64,000 nucleotides of DNA, taken from SSC4 sp964443225. Its GTDB lineage: Bacteria; Chloroflexota; Anaerolineae; SSC4; Amarolineaceae. Positions 61,613 through 64,000 of this stretch are shown one piece after another. Both the position numbers and the translations under genes were made by a program. The notes below the pieces were generated by a model. It was not told the DNA's origin and made no database searches. It saw only the letters and a program-made list of their open reading frames with translations. The DNA lies in the NCBI GenBank assembly GCA_964443225.1, contig CAYUCC010000020.1:8011-72010 (forward strand), given 5' to 3'. The stretch's first letter is position 1; every line of letters starts with the position of its first letter.

Positions 61613-62464
61613 ATGCACGCACGACCTCGCTTCGCGTTCGTTCTGTTGGTCGTTGTTTTTGCCCTGATGCTGTCAGCGTTGGGTGTCGCCGCGGCCGATG
61701 GGCCGGTCAAGGCTGGTGCCGGCGACGGTGCCCAGCTGCCGTCGACGATCTCGCTCAACGTCCCACCCATGGGCGGCAGCTTCTCCGAGGGTTTCGAAGA
61801 CATCACCACCCTGCCGGGCATGGGCTGGGCGTTCCAGAACAACAGCAGTCCGCTCGGCTTGACCGATTGGTTCCAGGGCAATGACACCGTGTTTCCTGCA
61901 CAGGCTGGCTCGACGACGTCCTACATCGGGGCCAACTTCAATAACACCAGCGGCACGGGCACGATCAGCAACTGGATGATGACCCCGGCGGTGACGCTGG
62001 AAGCCGGCGACACGATCAAGTTCTGGACCCAAACCGTGCCGGGCAGCATCTATCCGGACCGTCTCGAAGTACGCATGAGCCTCAATGGCAGCAGCACCAA
62101 CGTCGGTGCCACGGCTACCAGTGTCGGTGACTTCACCACGGTTCTGGCTGAAATCAACCCGACCCTGGTGCAGGGCGGTTACCCAGAGACCTGGACCGAG
62201 TACACGATCACCCTGACCGCGGCCCAGGTGCCGGCGCCGACCCAGGGCCGCGTGGCGTTCCGCTACTTCGTGACCAACGGTGGTCCCTCTGGCGCTAACT
62301 CCGACTACATCGGCATCGACACCTTCTCCTACACCGGCACACCGCCGACGGCCGTAACGCTGTCGGGTGTGAGTGCTGTGGCGGGTGGCAGCCTGCTGCC
62401 GCTGCTGGCCCTGGCCAGCGGTGCCCTGGCTGCCGGTTACGCCGTTGTGCGCCGCCGCGCCTGA
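61613..62464 (+). CDS. Secreted or surface protein with choice-of-anchor/adhesin-like domain
   Basis: 283 aa. A signal peptide (residues about 5-27, ending AAA) is followed by a cleaved-adhesin/choice-of-anchor-J-like beta-sandwich (EGFEDITTLPGMGWAFQNNS...WMMTPAVTLEAGDTIKFWT...GIDTFSYTG). A hydrophobic span and RRR end it (GSLLPLLALASGALAAGYAVVRRRA), a typical C-terminal anchor. AAAGGAG lies 8 bp before the ATG. It probably binds sugars or peptides at the cell surface. Confidence 0.8.
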   Translation: MHARPRFAFVLLVVVFALMLSALGVAAADGPVKAGAGDGAQLPSTISLNVPPMGGSFSEGFEDITTLPGMGWAFQNNSSPLGLTDWFQGNDTVFPAQAGSTTSYIGANFNNTSGTGTISNWMMTPAVTLEAGDTIKFWTQTVPGSIYPDRLEVRMSLNGSSTNVGATATSVGDFTTVLAEINPTLVQGGYPETWTEYTITLTAAQVPAPTQGRVAFRYFVTNGGPSGANSDYIGIDTFSYTGTPPTAVTLSGVSAVAGGSLLPLLALASGALAAGYAVVRRRA

Positions 62465-62487
62465 TCTACCAGCCGGTTTGATACAAA

Positions 62488-62522
62488 AGAACGGGACGGT
62501 CTTGCCGTCCCGTTCTTTTTTG
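62488..62522. terminator. Bidirectional intrinsic terminator
   Basis: ACGGGACGG / CCGTCCCGT hairpin followed by TTCTTTTTT on the plus strand, with AAAAGA on the other side. It lies between the surface protein gene and the convergent second dnaK. Confidence 0.9.
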
Positions 62523-62545
62523 CCGTGCACCCCCGGCCAACCTGG

Positions 62546-64000
62546 TTACACGGGCCGGAATTCCCCGTCGATGACCTCTTCGTCACCGGACGGGGTCGCC
62601 TGGCCGTAATCGTGACCGTTACCGCCATTGCCCCCATTCGTCTGCGACTGGTACAGCTGCTGTGATAAGGCGTAACTCGCCTGCTGCAGCCGCTCGGTTG
62701 CCTGCTGGATGGCGGTGATATCTTCACCCTTGACCACCTTACGCAGCTCGGCCGCCTGGTCTTCGATGTGACGCCGGTCACTGGCCGGCACCTTGTCACC
62801 CAAATCCTTCAGCGCTTTTTCGGTGGCATAGATCACGGCATCGGCGTTGTTGCGTGCCTCGATCAGCTCCTTGCGGCGTTTGTCGGCGGCGGCGTTGCGT
62901 TCGGCTTCGCGCACCATACGCTCGACGTCGTCCTTCTTCAGGTTCGTCGAGGCGGTGATGCGGATCGACTGCTCTTTGGCGGTCGCCTTGTCACGCGCCG
63001 TCACGTTCAGGATGCCGTTGGCGTCGATGTCGAAAGACACCTCGATCTGCGGCATACCGCGCGGCGCCGGTGGAATGCCTTCCAGGTTGAACATCCCCAG
63101 GCTCATGTTGTCGCTTGCCACCGTGCGCTCGCCCTGCAGCACGTGAATCGTCACCGCGGTCTGGCCGTCCTCGGCGGTGCTGAAGACCTGGCTCTTGCGC
63201 ACCGGGATCGTCGTGTTGCGCTCGATCAGCGGCGTCATCACGCTGCCCAGGGTCTCGATCCCCAGGCTCAGCGGGGTCACGTCCAGCAGCAGCACGTCTT
63301 TGACCTGGCCGCCCAACACGCCGCCCTGCAGTGCCGCCCCAATCGCCACCACCTCGTCGGGATTGACACCCTTGTGCGGCTCTTTGCCCTGCGTCAGCTT
63401 GCGCACCATCTCCTGCACCATCGGCATGCGGGTGGCACCACCCACCAGCACGACTTCGTCGAGCTGTGCGGCTTCCAGGCGGGCGTCTTTCAGCGCCTGC
63501 TTGAACGGCGTCACGCAGCGCTCAACCAGGTCGGTGGTCAGCTGCTCGAACTTCGCCCGTGTCAGTTTCATCTGCAGGTGTTTGGGACCGCTGGCATCGG
63601 CCGTGACGAACGGCAGATTGAGTTCGGTCTCCATGACAGTCGACAGCTCGATCTTGGCCTTTTCGGCGGCTTCCTTCAGGCGCTGCAAAGCCTGGCGGTC
63701 CTGGCGCAGGTCGATGCCCTGTTCACGGCGGAACTCGTCGGCCACCCAGTTGACGATGCGCTGGTCCCAGTCATCGCCGCCCAGGTGGGTATCGCCGTTG
63801 GTCGATTTGACCTCGATGACACCGTCGCCCACTTCGAGCACCGAGACGTCGAACGTACCGCCACCCAGGTCGAACACCAGGATGGTTTCGTTTTCCTTCT
63901 TATCGAGACCGTACGCCAGCGCGGCCGCCGTCGGTTCGTTGATGATGCGTTTGACGTCGAGCCCGGCAATGCGGCCGGCGTCCTTCGTCGCCTGGCGCTG
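62546..64000 (-). CDS. dnaK: Second DnaK (Hsp70), N-terminus beyond the window end
   Basis: The open frame runs to base 64000, so the first ATPase portion is missing; 484 residues remain. They start at QRQATKDAGRIAGLDVKRIINEP and include FDLGGGTFDVSVL, the peptide-binding domain and a lid. The C-terminal tail has a Gly/Asn-rich run (GGNGGNGHDYG) before the EEVIDGEFRPV ending shared with the first DnaK. An internal Met at the FDLGGG motif is not a start. The two DnaKs differ most in lid and tail, which suggests distinct partners. No CIRCE is visible in the available part. Confidence 0.95.
   Translation of the reverse strand, partial: QRQATKDAGRIAGLDVKRIINEPTAAALAYGLDKKENETILVFDLGGGTFDVSVLEVGDGVIEVKSTNGDTHLGGDDWDQRIVNWVADEFRREQGIDLRQDRQALQRLKEAAEKAKIELSTVMETELNLPFVTADASGPKHLQMKLTRAKFEQLTTDLVERCVTPFKQALKDARLEAAQLDEVVLVGGATRMPMVQEMVRKLTQGKEPHKGVNPDEVVAIGAALQGGVLGGQVKDVLLLDVTPLSLGIETLGSVMTPLIERNTTIPVRKSQVFSTAEDGQTAVTIHVLQGERTVASDNMSLGMFNLEGIPPAPRGMPQIEVSFDIDANGILNVTARDKATAKEQSIRITASTNLKKDDVERMVREAERNAAADKRRKELIEARNNADAVIYATEKALKDLGDKVPASDRRHIEDQAAELRKVVKGEDITAIQQATERLQQASYALSQQLYQSQTNGGNGGNGHDYGQATPSGDEEVIDGEFRPV

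Noticed and set aside
63800..63877. Start codon of the second dnaK at an internal position
   Set aside because: The open frame continues with conserved DnaK residues to base 64000, so the gene is cut by the window edge.

Overview
The window is GC-rich, densely packed bacterial chromosome and reads best as a Chloroflexota genome, probably Anaerolineae/Caldilineae-like. This lineage call is an inference. It rests on the mix of STAND/SARP-type regulators, a TPR-CHAT protease beside a subtilase, a DUF1641/SQR/DsrE sulfur locus, a perfect CIRCE-HrcA-GrpE-DnaK block and abundant palindromic intergenic repeats. No rRNA, tRNA, CRISPR array, insertion sequence or phage gene was recognised. Many promoters are textbook sigma-70 sites (TTGNNN, 17 bp, TANNNT). 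At least three genes have the -10 box only 6-7 bp before the start codon, so their mRNAs are probably leaderless.

Layout. 1-5.7 kb: a truncated LysE exporter, two coupled STAND-type ATPases (one membrane-anchored with two extracytoplasmic beta-sandwich domains) and an MNT/HEPN pair. 5.7-13.4 kb: three GNAT acetyltransferases (one Eis-like), then an operon of ABC exporter ATPase, double GNAT, ABC-2 permease and the ribosome GTPase RsgA. That operon is preceded by a strong promoter, a 33-codon leader ORF and two tandem terminators, which looks like ribosome-controlled attenuation. 13.5-15.4 kb: a ferredoxin-NADP reductase and a CBS protein. 15.4-24.8 kb: an operon of SARP/STAND/TPR regulator, sigma factor, zinc-finger anti-sigma-like protein, TPR-CHAT caspase-like protease and membrane-anchored subtilase with four GSPWEVG repeats. 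This is the strongest candidate for an undescribed system. 25.3-29.8 kb: a phosphatase and a sulfur-handling operon (PocR-type regulator, SQR-like flavoprotein, DUF1641, DsrC/TusE-like, DsrE-like). 30.2-35 kb: a complete branched-chain amino-acid type ABC importer (LivJHMGF).

35-40 kb: MetF, a UPF0158-nucleotidyltransferase fusion, a lipoprotein, CorA and a phosphatase. 40-45.9 kb: an NAD-dependent formate dehydrogenase operon (fused NuoE/NuoF-type diaphorase, FdhD, a 77-aa orphan, an Fe-S subunit and a Cys-type molybdopterin catalytic subunit). 46-51 kb: a penicillin-acylase-family Ntn hydrolase and two tandem ADP-glucose pyrophosphorylases of GlgC/GlgD type. 51-54 kb: an SH3-domain membrane protein with a long 5'-UTR hairpin, and a GNAT. 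54-64 kb: a proteostasis block (HrcA-GrpE-DnaK, HtrA, a YugP-like metalloprotease and a second DnaK cut by the window edge), with HisS and a surface protein.

Across the window, two families of palindromic elements (about 78 and 68 bp) and two families of simple-sequence arrays recur between genes. Most copies begin within a few bases of a stop codon, and some supply the stop itself. This pattern suggests that 3' ends of genes are the preferred niche of these repeats.
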